Assembly (NCBI GenBank): GCA_028829895.1
Contig: CM054181.1
Span: 8,048,001 to 8,112,000 of the forward strand
Length of the DNA stretch: 64,000 bases
Source of the DNA: Sinotaia quadrata
Lineage: Eukaryota > Mollusca > Gastropoda > Architaenioglossa > Viviparidae
Direction: 5' to 3'
Shown: positions 13,401 through 26,371 of the stretch, piece by piece
Position numbering within the stretch: position 1 is the stretch's first letter
Layout: each line of letters begins with the position of its first letter
Translations under genes and position numbers: made by a program
Notes under the pieces: model-generated
Told to the model about the DNA's origin: nothing
Databases searched by the model: none
What the model saw: the letters and a program-made list of their open reading frames with translations, nothing else

Positions 13401-14606
13401 AGAATCCACAGATAATGCTTAGCTCCCCATAGTTCTATCATGAACCCTCATAAAAAAAAATTTTGTTAGTCTAAGGTAATAATATAAATCCATATTTATT
13501 ATTTAATTGAAAAAAATATTTCACTATTTAATTTTATTTATTTACTATAATCCACATACTCACAAAATGTGATTTCCACATAATGCTTCTCTTTTTGAGT
13601 TAATATTATGCAGGAGTTCATCTGAATGCTTTACAAATGTCCACCACCATTCACTGAACAACAAAATTAAGAAAAGATGAATGTGAACAGAAATGAAACT
13701 GGTAACTGCATTCAGGAGAAACATTTGTAAACATTAGCATATGATCAAGTGAACTATGGAGATTTAACAAAATATTGTTAACGTAGTTTTTATAAGCTGA
13801 CTGGATTAGTTCATTTTTATCAATATGCTTTTGCATTTTAAATGATGGAAACCTTCACTTTTTCATCCAATGTTAGGCAATCAGGCATAGTATCGATGAA
13901 TGATTTTCCTCCCAGAAGTCAAGTCCTAGTCTTTGTGAATGTAGGCTTTTGTCACCTCATGACCACAAATTCTTTAACCGGGAAGAGGTAGGGTGGTGAC
14001 ATGGAACCTTCAATCGCACAAAGATAGCACATTAAAAAAAAAAAAACGATGTACAATATGTTTGTATCTATCAATGATGTACAATAGGTTTGTATCTATC
14101 TATGCACAAATTCTGAATCATGCCATTTGAAACTCTCATGTGTAGGAGAAAAATCAGGTGAGTTCATGATTTTGTTGAAATCATTGTAATATGTTACATA
14201 CATACACAGGCTCTGAATATAATCAAGGCTGCCCTATTTAAAAAATTTCTTCAGTGACACTTCTAAAGTAAATTGATGGATTCAAGCTATACAAGAGTAC
14301 TTCACTCCCTGATATCTGTAGTGCACACTGTATAATACAAATGTAAACGAAGCAGTGCACAACACTAAACAGGCAAATTGAGACCCACAGTGACCAACAT
14401 CAAAAATGCACCAAAAAAACCCCACAAGAAACTGACAGATCAATCAATAAATGTTGTCTATTATTTTTTTCTGCTCCCTGTGGTCCATATGCCAAGCAGT
14501 TACATTTTTCAAAGTAATGGTTTCAACATTTGTTTAACATCCCCTTATAGAACATGTGACCACTGTTGTTGAAAGGAAAAGGAAATTTAAGTGCTCTGGC
14601 GTCTTT
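6500..14606 (-). other. AT-rich stretch downstream of FOXO, possible long 3' UTR
   Basis: There is no credible coding exon on either strand in these 8 kb. The region is AT-rich with scattered short A-runs and several minus-strand AATAAA hexamers (for example near 7180 and 13490). FOXO transcripts in other animals often have multi-kilobase 3' UTRs, so part of this stretch probably belongs to the transcript. Its end cannot be fixed from sequence alone. A CA/TA microsatellite lies at about 7371-7411 and a diverged repeat at 11220-11530. Confidence 0.35.
11220..11530. repeat. Diverged tandem repeat with AAGGCATGCCTT core
   Basis: A core like aaggcatgcctttaa recurs about five times, spaced by roughly 50-110 bases and interleaved with an aacaaaactctacc-like segment. 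The copies are imperfect, so this is an old minisatellite in the FOXO downstream region. Confidence 0.5.
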
Positions 14607-16139
14607 TCAATGTACAATATTCTGGCTGGTGTTTGTGGTGCTGCCCAGGGGCTCAAAGTTGAAATCCAAGTTCCCCTCCAAGCTCAGCTCGTGCTTTATC
14701 ACTTGGTCCATGTCATAGTCCACAGATATCAAAGAATCCATGTCAATGTCCAGCGGGATATTATTGTTGCAATTGCCCGCTGGTCCATTGGCTACAATGC
14801 CACATCCAGTCATACCCTCACTTGGGTACGTGGCAGTCACGCGCTGTTGGTTACATAACTGCTGTTGCTGCATATGATGAGGGCTGATTCCCATGTTCAG
14901 CATATTACTATTGATATTATTAGAAGCAGTTGTGACTGGGATCTGTGGCATTCCTAGTGAGTATGGAGAGTTGTTGGTAGTTGTAGTGGGCTGACGATAA
15001 ACCAAAGCTCCTCGTGTGAGGGCTTCACGAAGTATGGAAGCATTTGCAGCTGCCTGTTGCAGTGCAGCTTGTTGCTGCACTTGCAATGAAGGACTGTTCC
15101 GTTGTGCTGGTGAAGCAACCATCGACCGTGATGACTGGGGTGACAGCTGGCAACTGAGTGGTGACATGCCTGGCTGTGAGCTAGATCGCTGCATCTGGGG
15201 ACTGACGCGTGCTGTAAAACCTGGGCTATTGGTGCTCTGCTGGGATCCATCGGGTGACCCAAGGTGCTGCTGCTGTGTGTTAATGGAGAGTTGAACAGGA
15301 CTGCCCATGCGATCCATTGCTGAATCTCCAAACAGTTCCTGCTGGCGGTAACCATTTAGGCTGTGGTTTAAGTTGTGGTAGTTATTGTTGTTGGGAAAAG
15401 GAGAACATTCAAGAGCTGTCATAGTCAACTGTGGTCCTGATTGTGGCTGGGATTGTGACTGCTGTTGAGGTTGTGGAGAGGAGTTCACTTCAGGGTAGGG
15501 TGGGGGAGCAGGAAGATGTAAAAAGTGTCCTGTGTCATCAAGAGTATCCCCCAAGTTCATGTAACCTGAAATGGACTGTCCAAAATCTGTAATAAGTCCA
15601 TTGCTGGAGTGGTGTGTATCTGAGGACAAGCCATTTACTATATCCATGTTTTCTTGATTTGACAGCTTCATGCCATCCACTAATGAGTCCACAAGTTCAG
15701 AGTAATTATCTGAACCATGATAGATCCCTTGTGAATCATCCACTTCTGCACCCCATGGGATAGGCGACATTGGCGGCACCTGGTTGTCATGGAGGTCAGG
15801 CTCCATGCCAGCATGAATAGGGGACAGACGACCGCAACTGCTTGCATTGGAGCTAGTTCGCTGACGAAATTCTCCATAACCCTGATTATCCAAGTAATCA
15901 TCACTCCCTGTGCTTGGGCTCCCGCCATTTTCTAGAGCTGCTTGAAGAGCTTCGACCTTCTTTTTGACTCGTCCTCGCTTCTTTTCATAGTGTTTGGTTT
16001 CCATGCTTCCAGCTCTGCGTCGAGGAGCTTTGCCAGGTTTAGCATCTGGGTTGATGACCCACCAGGAGCTTTTTCCTGTACCCTCATTCTGAATGCGCAT
16101 AAAGCGGCTGTGCAGGGATAGATTGTGTCGGATGGAATT
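14607..16139 (-). CDS. FOXO: FOXO coding exon 2 (recognition helix to C-terminus)
   Basis: The acceptor TGTGCAG precedes AAT TCC ATC at 16139, which restores [10 protein letters not shown] directly after GWK of exon 1. The exon encodes residues 118-627: recognition helix, wing region ([10 protein letters not shown]), Akt site RRRAGS, a basic region, the RQRTSS site, long Ser/Pro/Gln-rich segments and the acidic C-terminal activation motif (DIDMDSL through LDFNFEP). The stop is at 14609-14607. Several shorter open frames on both strands inside this exon are shadows of it. Confidence 0.95.
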   Translation of the reverse strand, partial: NSIRHNLSLHSRFMRIQNEGTGKSSWWVINPDAKPGKAPRRRAGSMETKHYEKKRGRVKKKVEALQAALENGGSPSTGSDDYLDNQGYGEFRQRTSSNASSCGRLSPIHAGMEPDLHDNQVPPMSPIPWGAEVDDSQGIYHGSDNYSELVDSLVDGMKLSNQENMDIVNGLSSDTHHSSNGLITDFGQSISGYMNLGDTLDDTGHFLHLPAPPPYPEVNSSPQPQQQSQSQPQSGPQLTMTALECSPFPNNNNYHNLNHSLNGYRQQELFGDSAMDRMGSPVQLSINTQQQHLGSPDGSQQSTNSPGFTARVSPQMQRSSSQPGMSPLSCQLSPQSSRSMVASPAQRNSPSLQVQQQAALQQAAANASILREALTRGALVYRQPTTTTNNSPYSLGMPQIPVTTASNNINSNMLNMGISPHHMQQQQLCNQQRVTATYPSEGMTGCGIVANGPAGNCNNNIPLDIDMDSLISVDYDMDQVIKHELSLEGNLDFNFEPLGSTTNTSQNIVH

Positions 16140-19100
16140 CTGCACACATTGACAAAAGTGTTTTATAAACGTGTGTCAATTCTTTGCTTAAAGAAAGAAA
16201 TATAAATAATTAATGGCATTCAGTTTAAATGGTCATTACTACTACTTAAAGTACTAGTACTGTAGTAGTAAACCAGGAATACTTCTGCAATATTCCCCAA
16301 TGGAGACAAAGAGTAAATAAATGTCACAATTTCTATATAATAGCAACCTGTCTTTTGTGATGTAAGGAATCTCTTTCTGGAAGTGTCGTAACACTTAACA
16401 GGCAACCTGACTGGTAAGAAATTTCATATTGTCTGATAATTGATATTTAGTGATAACCTCCCTATGTCTAGTTTTTAAGGAAGTGTGATAACAGTTGCCA
16501 CCTGACTGGTGGTGCAAGGAATTTCGAAGTGTCTGAGTAGATTAACTTCCCCATGTCTAGTTTTGTAAGGAATCTCTAGATGGAAGTGTCATAACAGGCA
16601 ACCTGACTGGTGATGGAGGAATCACTTTCTGGAAGTGTCATAAATATAGCAATGGATTTTAGATGAATAAAACAGCTTGTTTATAAAAATATTCCCAGAC
16701 TTGTATAACCAATTCACAACATTGTACAAAAGTTGAATTTGCAATAAACATTTTAAACTCTCAGTAATGAATGAAATGTGTGTTCTTTGAAATAAATATC
16801 AAATAGCACTGTTTAAAAAAAAAAAGCTTTAAATTGGCATGCTAATTTCAAAATTATATACAAAGACAAGCACACAAAAACCTAATGGGCATCATATGCT
16901 GTTTGCAATAACAATCATCTTTCTAAAAACTTTTAATAATAAATGAGGGGTTGGTCATTAAAATCCTCTTCTCTAGCAGAGTTGTAATTGTCATCTGTCA
17001 AATCCAACAGTATCTGCTCTACACCAACGAATGTATTAATAAGTTTTATTTTATATATATTTATCTGCCAAAAAAAATGAATAATTATATTTGCTTTTTT
17101 CCAGAGTACTTACTCATTATGTGAACAAGTACCATCATGTCTTGTGTGAACACAGTTGAGTAACAAAGTCAGGCCTAGTTAATTAAGGACAACCTTAAGC
17201 TTTGTAAAATGAAATAAAATGAGGAAATTTGTTTTAGGAAGTGGTAAAATCAGACTATCCTTTTCACACTGGTTAGGTCATGTTTGTGATCTCTACACAG
17301 AATGTGTGATTTATGATTTTATGATTTATTTTTTTTAAAAAGAGCAATTAAATCTACAATTATAAATAAATGATTTTTTCTTTGTTTTTACATCAACCAG
17401 ATTTCTTTGAATATTTACAAAAAAGCAAAATAAAATGATTTGCAATGGAATATATTGTAATAAAATACGTATGAATACATATTTTTTTATTAGCCTTAAA
17501 ATTAAATATTTATAAAATTATAAGAAGCCAATGCAACACCACATTCTTTAATAAATAGAATTAAGAATCTGTCACAAAGATATTATTTTAACAGATAACT
17601 AAGGGTTAGTACTAACACTGTAACAGGAGAAATCTAAATTGTTTCCTGGCAATGTAAACGCACAAATGTATATGTGTATAAATAATCTAAATCATAAATG
17701 TGTGAATGCATACAAAAGTTCTGTTTAATTCCAAGTAAATAAAACACTTATATGTACACGCTAACTATAACTGTATTTTTCTTAATCAAATTAGCTTGAT
17801 ATATCACAAACATGACAAAGATTGTGCTTATGACAGAAGTGACAAAAGAAATTTAGAAAATCCCTTCATTCCTTTGAAAAGACAACCCCAGCTTGTTTCA
17901 GAACATTAAGTGGGGCTATAGTGTGCATTAGACTTTGGTGTGTCTATGAGTCCTATTAAATTACATTTACTAGATTTAGTGCCACATTAAATTACATTAA
18001 GTGTTTCATAATAAAATTATAAATTGTGGCTGTCCTACTTGTTTATTTTCGATGTTTGAATATTACTAAACTAATTGATCATATTAAAAAAAAAAAAAAA
18101 TACTAATCATTGTAATAATAATGTAATAGTCTAAGCAGTGTGCTTAATAACCTTATATTGAATTGAGGTAAAGTGGCATATTTTATATCATAAAAACTAT
18201 GCAATGAATGGAGACTTTAAATATTTGTTGCCTGTGTGTACATTTTTTCCCAATCCCTTGTAAAAACAAATATATTACTTTAAAAGTTTATAAAGAATTA
18301 TTTTTCCTTGAGGGGGGTCTTGCACCTCTGTGACATTCATCTATTCTGTTTAAAAATGACCAAGTCCATATACAGTTGTTTTAGATGCTCAATGACTTTT
18401 AAAATATTACTTAAATGCATAAAGATTAGGGTTTGTTTGGGTTGTTTGTTTTTTTTTTTTTTGGTGGGGGAGAAGGTATTGCACTGCTAGGATGCATACC
18501 CACTTCATTAAAATATCACATGCCCAAAAAGAATTGCAATTTTCTTTCTTGATAGGGGCTTTGTACTATGCCAGTTACTATGTTACCCAGTCTGTTAAAT
18601 ATGATACAAAATGTAATTTCCCTGCATGAAGGGAAAGAGAGAGACCTAATGTGACCTGTACCCACTTATTTAATTTCTATTTTTAGAAGTGGTTTTGCCC
18701 TTTTCATAAATATGTGTGCTAAAATAGAACCTATTCATTCAAAAGGTCTAACAAATGCATTATAGTCTGGATTTTAGGCTTTAGACTGTTCCAGAAAAGT
18801 AATTCACTACTCTCCCTCCCACAATCTTCCTCCACTAAAATACATACCTACAACAAGGACCATTTTTACCTATCAATTATAAATCACAAAGTACAAGTAC
18901 ATATAAGAGCAGGATGATTGTATAGCACCGGAGCAGTCATATGTATATGAAGCATGTGTACTACAACTTTCAATGATCATTCTGAAACTGCTCCATCCAT
19001 TCAAGCATATAAACAGACATTAGATATATATTTTAAATTGGAAAAGTGAAGATTGGGGTGGCTAGGTGAATAAAATGCTAGCACTCTTAGTTTTAGGTGT

Positions 19101-22100
19101 TTTATTTCTCTGACATAGTCCACACAAAGCCTTGACCCCAGCCCCAACCTCCCCTATGTTAGCGATACACACACACACAGAGCCTGGGATTCCACTTATC
19201 CCTTTTCTCTCATACTAGACAAATGTGTGTAAGTCATACCTACTCAAAAATCATGTAAGCACAGCTCTATATCTCGACACTCCTTTACTTCTCGACACTA
19301 AACAAATTTGCAGTAATATTACATACTAAAAAAGAAAAACCCAACATGTCAACACCCCTCCCTTTTCATACTATACAAAATAATTTGCAAAAGTAGAAAA
19401 ATTAGTACCTTCTACTTTCGTACTAAACAAATTGGCAGTCATACTACATTATACATATATGAATAAACTCTCAACACCCCTCCACTTTCGTACTAAAGTA
19501 TACACACAAACAACTCTGGACATCCTTCCATTTTTGCAATAGTACTACTTTTACTCATAAACAAACACAAAACACCATCATCCGACACCTCTCTACTTTC
19601 ATGCTAAACCAAATTTTAAAAAATGTCTCACGACTCCCCTCCATATTTGTACAAACAAAATTGCAGTAGTAGTACATACACCCACAAAAAAGTATCTCGG
19701 ACCCCCCCCTTTCATACTCAACACTGCAGTAGTACTACAAACAAACAAAAAACAACCCTCTGCCCATACCGCTCTTTCACACTAAACAAAACTACAGTAA
19801 TAGCACACACCCACAAGATCACTCCCCCGACCCCTTCCCCAAATATCGCTGTACATCTTACCATTAAAAAAAAAAAAAGAAGAGAACAAAAGTTTGACTC
19901 GAGGGTTGGGTATTTGCACAAACCTATAAACGTGTACAAAAGCTCTCTCTTCTTTGAAAAAAGACGTTTCAGTTCCCTTTGCCGAAATGTTTGCATGCTC
20001 GCGCGTGCCCCGCCCCTTTTACCCCTTCCGCGAGCGTGCCCTTCACCTTTTCCTTGAGCTTGCTTATCCAGAGGCCGACCACTGACCTAACTGCACGAAA
20101 CGGGCCATGCAGGCGGTAAAAAGAAGGTTACCTACCGCAAGCGCTTGCAAAAACATAACTGCGTCAACGTGAGGCTGCCGTCAACTGCAAAGTTGTTATA
20201 GACTATCTGTAGTTATTACACCTTGTAAAAAGTGCTCTATAATAGAAGCAAAACGTACTCTGTTCCACAATGTATATACATGTCTACAGTCTAGGCTTAT
20301 GTGTCCATGTCGGTATACATTGGTACTAACAAATTTTTTTACCACCACCACCCCTCCTATTTTTAATCCTAGTTTTTGTTTGGTCTAAATGGTCTGGCAA
20401 CATCAATTCCTACCCGATATATAATTGTTAAATTCGCTGTTACTAATTTAATTTACCTTACTAATTTTGGTAAGGAATTCTGGGAAGACAGGAGAAGCTG
20501 AAAGGTATGTAAAAGCCGGGTTTGATAGTCAGAACCTTCAGCCTGAGTAGCGAGTTGGTATCGTTAGATTACAAAAATAGATTTGTATTGCATTTCACTT
20601 TACATTCAAAAGAAATAAGTATCATCATAATACACATATGCAAATATCAACGCCAAACTACACTGCACATATACACACATGCATACCATTTAAAGTCATT
20701 TTAAAACTTCTGTCACTGCAGTAATGCCTTCTGGAGGAAACTATAAAATAATTAAGAAAGGACACTTCTGACTGCCTAGACTTACTATAGACATTTTCCA
20801 TAGCAAGTAGTGCTTTACGTTTTATTGCTCATCCCTAAGTTATCTGCTAAGCTGGGGCAGGCTTGAGACTTTATAGGTTTAAATAATTATAACAATATGT
20901 CAGACTCATGCTAATCATTATAAAGAATATTCTTTTACTTAGTCAAATTAAGCTATGTCTGTTACAATGGACTTATTATACGGATGTTAAGACAGGCCCT
21001 ACACCATTCTTGTGCTGCAGTCAATAACAAATTTGTAGCTCATTTAAATGAAAGCAATACTAACATTTATAACTATAGGAAGGAAATATATTAGGGCCTA
21101 ATGTATATATACTATATTACCTCCCCGACACCCCCCATCTCTAATGGCCTTCACAAATAATAATCGAAGTTAAGCGACGGTCTGTTGGAAGCTAGCCAGG
21201 TCCAAAAGACCCACTGAAATTGGCAACTTGTCAACGAGACAGAGAGATCCAATATATAATTACACTTGCGTAAAATTTTACATACCCAACCGGCGTGAAC
21301 TGTGTATATGTAACGAGTGTCAAATTTTATACTTAACCTGCGATTGTACTATTTATCATACTATAATATTTTAATCGCTTAGTAAATTTACAACACCGAT
21401 CACTTAAATCTGATTGAGAGAGCTTTCACGAGTGTTTTACAAGATACGATTAACACATAGTTCTGTACACACGTTTCCGACTTAACACAATCGGGCCCGG
21501 GCCGGAGATGCTTAGGTTATGGAAGGCGTGTTCTGTCCGAATCACTTAGAGAGGATAAAAAGATATATGCATTAAATAAAACAAGACTACTGAGTTTCGG
21601 CCACTAAATTTATTTCAGATCGCGGATGAGAATAAAAGTCAGCCATCAAACAGTAAAACTTAGGCCTATGGCGGAACGAAGGTGAAACTGAAAATAAGGT
21701 CAGCCAGGCTGCATGGCAAGCGCCTGACTTGTAACTGTAAGTTGTAGGGAGTGGACTAAGGGAACGCGATAACAGCAATACACATCGAGAAACAAGCAGC
21801 ATTAACCCATACACATACAAAGTTACATAAAAGTCAATGACACTAACCTTCCACCCAGCGGAACTCGTACTGTCACCTTTATCTTTGAAATACGGTACAT
21901 TCTGTACCATCCAGTCATATATCTGAGACAATGTAAGTCTTTTTTCAGGCGAGCTCTGAATTGCTTTCGTAATAAGGTCTGCGTAAGACAGGTTACCCCA
22001 CGCATTTCTCCTTGACCCACTCTTTTTCGTGTTCAGTCCGAGTGGATCTTTTTCACATCCTTTCTGACCCTCGGGGTTCGAATCCTCAGATGTGGGGCTG

Positions 22101-22198
22101 CTCTGCGGCTCGAGCTCGCGATTGGGGCGCAGGGGCCAAGTGTTAGACCTTGCTCGAGTTTGCGGCTCGAAGTTGTGATCTATATCAGCCGCGTCCAT
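14607..22198 (-). CDS. FOXO: FOXO forkhead transcription factor gene (two coding exons)
   Basis: The coding exons 22198-21848 and 16139-14607 join in frame to a 627-residue protein. It is a DNA-binding transcription factor that in animals is kept out of the nucleus by insulin/PI3K-Akt signalling and drives stress-resistance, metabolic and longevity genes. Seen directly: an N-terminal Akt motif (R15, R17, T20), a forkhead domain of about residues 63-155 with the recognition helix [10 protein letters not shown], a second Akt motif RRRAGS with S162 at the domain end, a basic KKRGRVKKK stretch (170-178), a third RxRxxS site (S214), Gln/Ser-rich low-complexity regions, and a C-terminal acidic motif ending near LDFNFEP. 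The length is normal for invertebrate FOXO. The single intron falls between GWK and NSIRHNL, the position known in FOXO genes. No break was seen, so the gene looks functional. UTR limits are not determined. Confidence 0.95.
16355..16645. repeat. Diverged ~105-bp tandem repeat in FOXO intron 1
   Basis: About three units share the segments ctggaagtgtcataaca, ggcaacctgactggt and cctccccatgtctagtttt. The block starts about 215 bases upstream, in transcript sense, of the exon 2 acceptor. Confidence 0.6.
19055..19215 (+). repeat. Possible tRNA-derived SINE fragment
   Basis: The segment begins ggggtggctaggtgaataaaa, which resembles a tRNA-like box A head (TGGCTAGGTG). It continues into a CA-rich tail region, but no clear box B follows. 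Called only as a possibility. Confidence 0.2.
19230..19860. repeat. Degenerate ~60-70-bp tandem repeat in FOXO intron 1
   Basis: Roughly nine imperfect units share cacccctccctttc, tactaaacaaatt and a gcagtagtactacatacaca-like tail. The open frames that cross the array are by-products of the repeat. The flanking A-run near 19865 closes the array. Confidence 0.6.
19985..20180. other. CpG-rich patch inside FOXO intron 1
   Basis: A short GC- and CpG-rich island with gcatgctcgcgcgtgcc and ccgcgagcgtgcc stands out from the AT-rich intron. It could be an internal regulatory element or an alternative promoter. No start codon joined to exon 2 was identified. Confidence 0.3.
21848..22198 (-). CDS. FOXO: FOXO coding exon 1
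   Basis: This exon encodes residues 1-117, from [10 protein letters not shown] to SSAGWK. The start is the ATG at 22198-22196 in the context caagATGg, with A at -3. The frame stays open for only a few non-ATG codons upstream. The exon ends in frame at AAG followed by a GTTAGT donor at 21847. It carries the first Akt site (T20) and forkhead helices 1 and 2. An open frame continues into the intron to 21587, but it reads past the donor and is not expected in the mature product. Confidence 0.93.
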
Positions 22199-22560
22199 CT
22201 TGCACACAGAAGAAAGAACAGCCTCGACTTCCCGATCTTTTAACTGCGCAACCAGCTACACACACACACACGCGCGCACACGTTCCTTTCCGGTATGACA
22301 CCACAGTATGCTATTCCGTAAGCACTGATCCTCGATTCTTGTAACACACGTCCACTCCACTATCGTAGATCACTGTCTCGCGACCGCTGTGCCTGCTCGC
22401 GAAGTGCGGACTTCGTTACTCTGTCGCTCGACATTCTTTCCATACGGCCATTTTCCGAGCACTGCGCTCAGGAGCACTGGATGACGTATTTGTTGTCACG
22501 GGTGATCTGCATTCATGCGCTACTGGCGTGCGCAAATGCGCAGAGTTCTTACTGCGCAGA
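22199..22560 (-). promoter_or_regulatory. FOXO 5' UTR/promoter region, CpG-rich
   Basis: Immediately upstream of the FOXO start the AT-rich background gives way to CpG-rich sequence that also contains a short CA/CG microsatellite near 22258-22282. A palindromic TGCGCA-AA-TGCGCA motif at 22529-22542 resembles an NRF1-type site. Transcription starts are not visible, so the split between 5' UTR and promoter is inference. Confidence 0.5.
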
Positions 22561-23452
22561 TCGAAATCAAAACTTCCGCTTTCCCCCCCCCCATGATTTA
22601 TGAGTAGTTTTAAAAAAAAAATATTGCAGGGCTCTGTCAGGGTTTTTGTTTGCATTATAATAAGTATTCCCGCGATGATTCTTGGGACTGCATTGAGATA
22701 CTTTTAATACCGGCTTTTTAAAAAAGAAAAAGAACTATTTGTTAACAGGTTTGGCGATTAGAATGACTTAGCCGATGAATATTAGAACATACATGTGTTC
22801 ATAATAGGAAGTGTATAAAGTGTATAAGAATGAATTTTTCACATCAAACCCCAAATCCAAAGTAAAGATAAAATGACAAAGACCGACAGGAACAAATATT
22901 AAGTTTGTAGATTTTATTTTTTTAAAAAATGAATCCCATTATATTGGTGAAATCTTGGCTAAGCTGTCAAATTAAAGAAATGTACAAATGAATTTAATTA
23001 AGCTTGAAAGTAAAAAGTTTATATTGTTAAGATAATTAAGGTTGGCCAACAAAAGCAAATAAATATGCATTTAGGGTTAATCAATAATTCATTTGCTGGG
23101 AACTCAGTACAAGCATTTTCATTTACTATGGAAGAATAATAAAGGCTTAATTTGTTTTCATAACATCCATTATAGATATGAGTAATAAAAAGAAAACATC
23201 AAAATCATCCCAAAAATACTTGTAGAAAATACACTTTCAGTACTTATTTTACTATAAAATATAAAATAAACAAAAATGAACTTGAAATACAAGTTCACAA
23301 AAAAAAAGAAAGAGAAAAGAGTCACAGTGCAAAGAAACAACAACAAAAGTAGTATTTCTAAGAAACAAAACCAATACACGATGTACAACTATTATAACTG
23401 ACACTGATGACATAAGTGATACATATATGTAAAGCACATCAGGAACAGTATT

Positions 23453-23572
23453 TAGATTGACAGAGAACTGATGACACTTCTAATGCCAAAGACATTAATT
23501 CTAAAAAGAGTTCATTTTTCTCAGGCTGTTGTTGATATCCTTCGGGTTGACCCATAGCAAACTGCATTCTGT
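23453..23572 (-). CDS. Candidate terminal exon of an unknown minus-strand gene
   Basis: A good acceptor (tttctattcacag) is followed by an open frame that includes the peptide QQQPEKNELFLELMSLALE and ends at a TGA. The composition is protein-like and the frame is preceded by a pyrimidine tract, but upstream exons were not found and no family is recognised. It could be a chance open frame. Confidence 0.25.
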
Positions 23573-23784
23573 GAATAGAAAATTTAAAAAAAACAAAATT
23601 AAGGTTAAGTGAATCAAGGAGTAAACTGAATGGATTTTTTTCTTTTAAAAAAAAAAAAGGAATAAGAAAGGTCAATCTGTATAAAATTACACACACACAC
23701 ACAGGGAAAGGAACAATCAACCCTAAAATAAATAGCTGAAACAGTATAAAACAGCAAAGTGACTGTTAGTGTAAGTGTCAGCAA

Positions 23785-23901
<117 letters not shown>

Positions 23902-24733
23902 GTGATACAACACATAAATCAATCAAATCAAATATTTATAAACAATAGCAATAACAAATCATTAAGTATTAATAATCCAGTTTTCAGAAATCCATCAGAA
24001 CTGTTCCCTGCAATATAAAACAGATGCAAAATAAAATATGCCATATACAATTTGCAGATACCATCGATTCTAAAGAACTCATCACTTTGTACCTGAACTT
24101 TATGAAAATATTATTTTTACATAATATTTTAAATGTCCACTATCTTTAAAAATAGAAAAGAAAAAGCCTGTAAATTAACTACATGTAATAGGAAAAATAT
24201 TTAAATTGGTTAAATGAAGGGAGGTAATCAATTTGAAGTATTACCAAATAGTCTCAAAATTGTTATGTCCCTTAGCAAGTTAAATTGTGTGCACAAACTC
24301 TGAGGCTAAAGTACTGACATATGATGAATGGTTGTATATGTATCAAATTACTCCTCTTACATTCTACTGCCTAGGAACCATTCATTAAAGACAAGATTAG
24401 GCATATATCTGACAGACACATACACGACTCAGCATATTTTTACATGCATATCTGTGCAGATTTAAAATAACAGTTAATATAAAGGATATGGAATCATATG
24501 ATTGCACAAGTGACTTAATATAAAATGGTTAGGGATGATTTCAATTCATCACCATAATCTGTCAGGATTAACAGCAACCATGAAAGGACCTTGAAAAATG
24601 AGAACCATCTTCAAAAGTGCATGATTTTTATTTTGTTCTTGAATAGCACTTGATAAAGTTGAATTTACCCTTGAATTTGTTGATAAATCCTTGATTTTCT
24701 TCTCTGTTGGTTCTCATAAACACCTCTATTTTA

Positions 24734-24835
24734 AATAAAATGCTGTGAAAACATTGGCAAGTCATATTTTCTCCACTTCTGAATTTTTAGTATGGCATTC
24801 GCTTTGGTTGTTTCTGGTACATCATTCAAAAACCT
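24734..24835 (-). CDS. Candidate terminal exon of an unknown minus-strand gene
   Basis: The acceptor tcctatttcag is followed by a frame reading FLNDVPETTKANAILKIQKW and about a dozen more residues to a stop. It looks protein-like and might belong with the exon candidate at 23453-23572 or to an old transposon. No family is assigned. Confidence 0.25.
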
Positions 24836-25705
24836 GAAATAGGATACTGAGGATTCCAACATGGAGCACTGAAACTATTTGGAAATCAAGTAACTATTTT
24901 ACAAAATAAGTTTTCAATGCTGGAAAAAGACTTCTTTTCAAGAATATTGTAGCCCTTTTGAATTTAGTTGTTCAGAAAGATTTTTTTCTTATACGGTTTG
25001 ATTTTTGTTGTTTATATACAAACAAAAAAATGACTACCAATCCATTCATAAAGAAATTATTTGCATATTACTAAACCAAATAAAGAATTAAGAGAATTTA
25101 TAAAAGCAAGTAACTGGAGAAATAGACAGCTATGTGGTGAGGAATAAGCACATGGTCAAAATAATGTCTGTTTTGGATCTTCTGAGTTTATCAGAAAATA
25201 TTTGGCAATTTATGAACTCTGAAGATCATGTAATGACAGCTGTGGATTTAAAGTTTTTAAACCATCAAAGCCTTCAGATTTGATTTCCTTTAATATGAGG
25301 TAGAATAATGTTTTATTATGGTATTTGATCATGAGGATTATTTATTTGAAGCACTTTATGAACTGAAATGTGTTCAAAAAGTTGAAAATTGGAAATCCTG
25401 AAGACGGTCAAGTGCAAGTTTTAGGATAGTTCCTGTCATCGATTGTGAGATAAAGACCGCGTCAGGTGATGCTGTGTGTTGATTGTAAGGAAGAATTATT
25501 GTATTATTTATGAATATAATATCATAAATTTATAATTAAGCAATTAACAGACAGTACCTTGCCACAAATTGTTTCAGGTCATTTGCAGCTATAATTGTGA
25601 TGAAATTAGTTCGCATAATCAGGTTTTTTGAGCGATATTGTGTGCAAGATACTTTCAGTTTCACTATTTATTCATATTGAATTCACTTTATTTTAGTGTC
25701 CAGCG

Positions 25706-26371
25706 ATGGCCGAGAAGAGGAAAAGAAAAATAGAAGATGAATGTTGGCAATTTCAAGAAGAATGAAATTTGAACTACTTCTTCATCAAATCTGGTGAGAA
25801 AGCATTGTGTGTGATTTGTAACGAAACCGTGGCTGCAATGAAAGAATACAACCTGCGCCGTCATCATCAAAGCAAACATCAGGAGAAATATGCACAGTTG
25901 GAGGGTAAAGTCCGTGCTGAAAAATTTTCTAAATTACAAATCAACTCACATCTCAAAGGACATTGTTCAGTAAATCCTCAAATGAAAATGAATCCTTAAC
26001 TAAGGCCAGTTATAAAGTTGCCTATGTCCTGGCTAAAAGTGGCAAACCGTTTACAGATGGTGAAGTAGTGAAGGAATGTTTGTTGAAGGTGGCTGAGGAA
26101 CTTTGCCCAGAAAAGTTGAAACAATTAAAAAAATGTAGGTTTGGATGCAAATACCATTGCCTGCCGTGTTGCAAACATGGGTGAAAACATTGTGACTCAA
26201 ATAGCGAAAAATGCAAGCAAGTTTCGCCATTTTTCGATTGCAATGGATGAATCACTGGACAGCTGTTCCACCTCTCTTGCTGCTTTGGTTTTGAAAAACA
26301 AAGTTGTCTGTCATCTGTTCACAATGACAGGGATTGAAATTTATTTGCTGATTATAAAAAATAAAAAATAA
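25706..26371 (+). pseudogene. Broken BED-zinc-finger hAT transposase (GTF2IRD2/ZBED-like), N-terminal half
   Basis: The reading starts MAEKRKRKIEDECWQFQEE, meets a TGA, then continues in the same frame with NYFFIKSGEKALCVICNETV and a His-rich segment (RRHHQSKH), which together make a BED-type C2H2 finger (C-x2-C...H-x4-H). Two frame changes follow (25963-26184, then 26141-26371), through KSGKPFTDGEVVKECLLKVA to FRHFSIAMDESLDSCSTSLA, the start of the hAT catalytic region. This is the N-terminal half of the hAT family behind GTF2IRD2- and ZBED-like proteins. One stop and two frameshifts, plus loss of the rest, make it a decayed pseudogene. Confidence 0.85.

Noticed and set aside
14556..15355. 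Plus- and minus-strand open frames inside FOXO exon 2
   Set aside because: They overlap the FOXO frame, have no family resemblance and follow from its Gln/Ser-rich codon bias.
19623..20057. 144-codon plus-strand open frame in FOXO intron 1
   Set aside because: It runs through the degenerate tandem repeat and an A-run with low-complexity Thr/Pro/Ser composition; no splice or family support.
22070..22090. tRNA box B-like GGTTCGAATCC
   Set aside because: It lies in FOXO exon 1 coding sequence and has no box A or cloverleaf around it.
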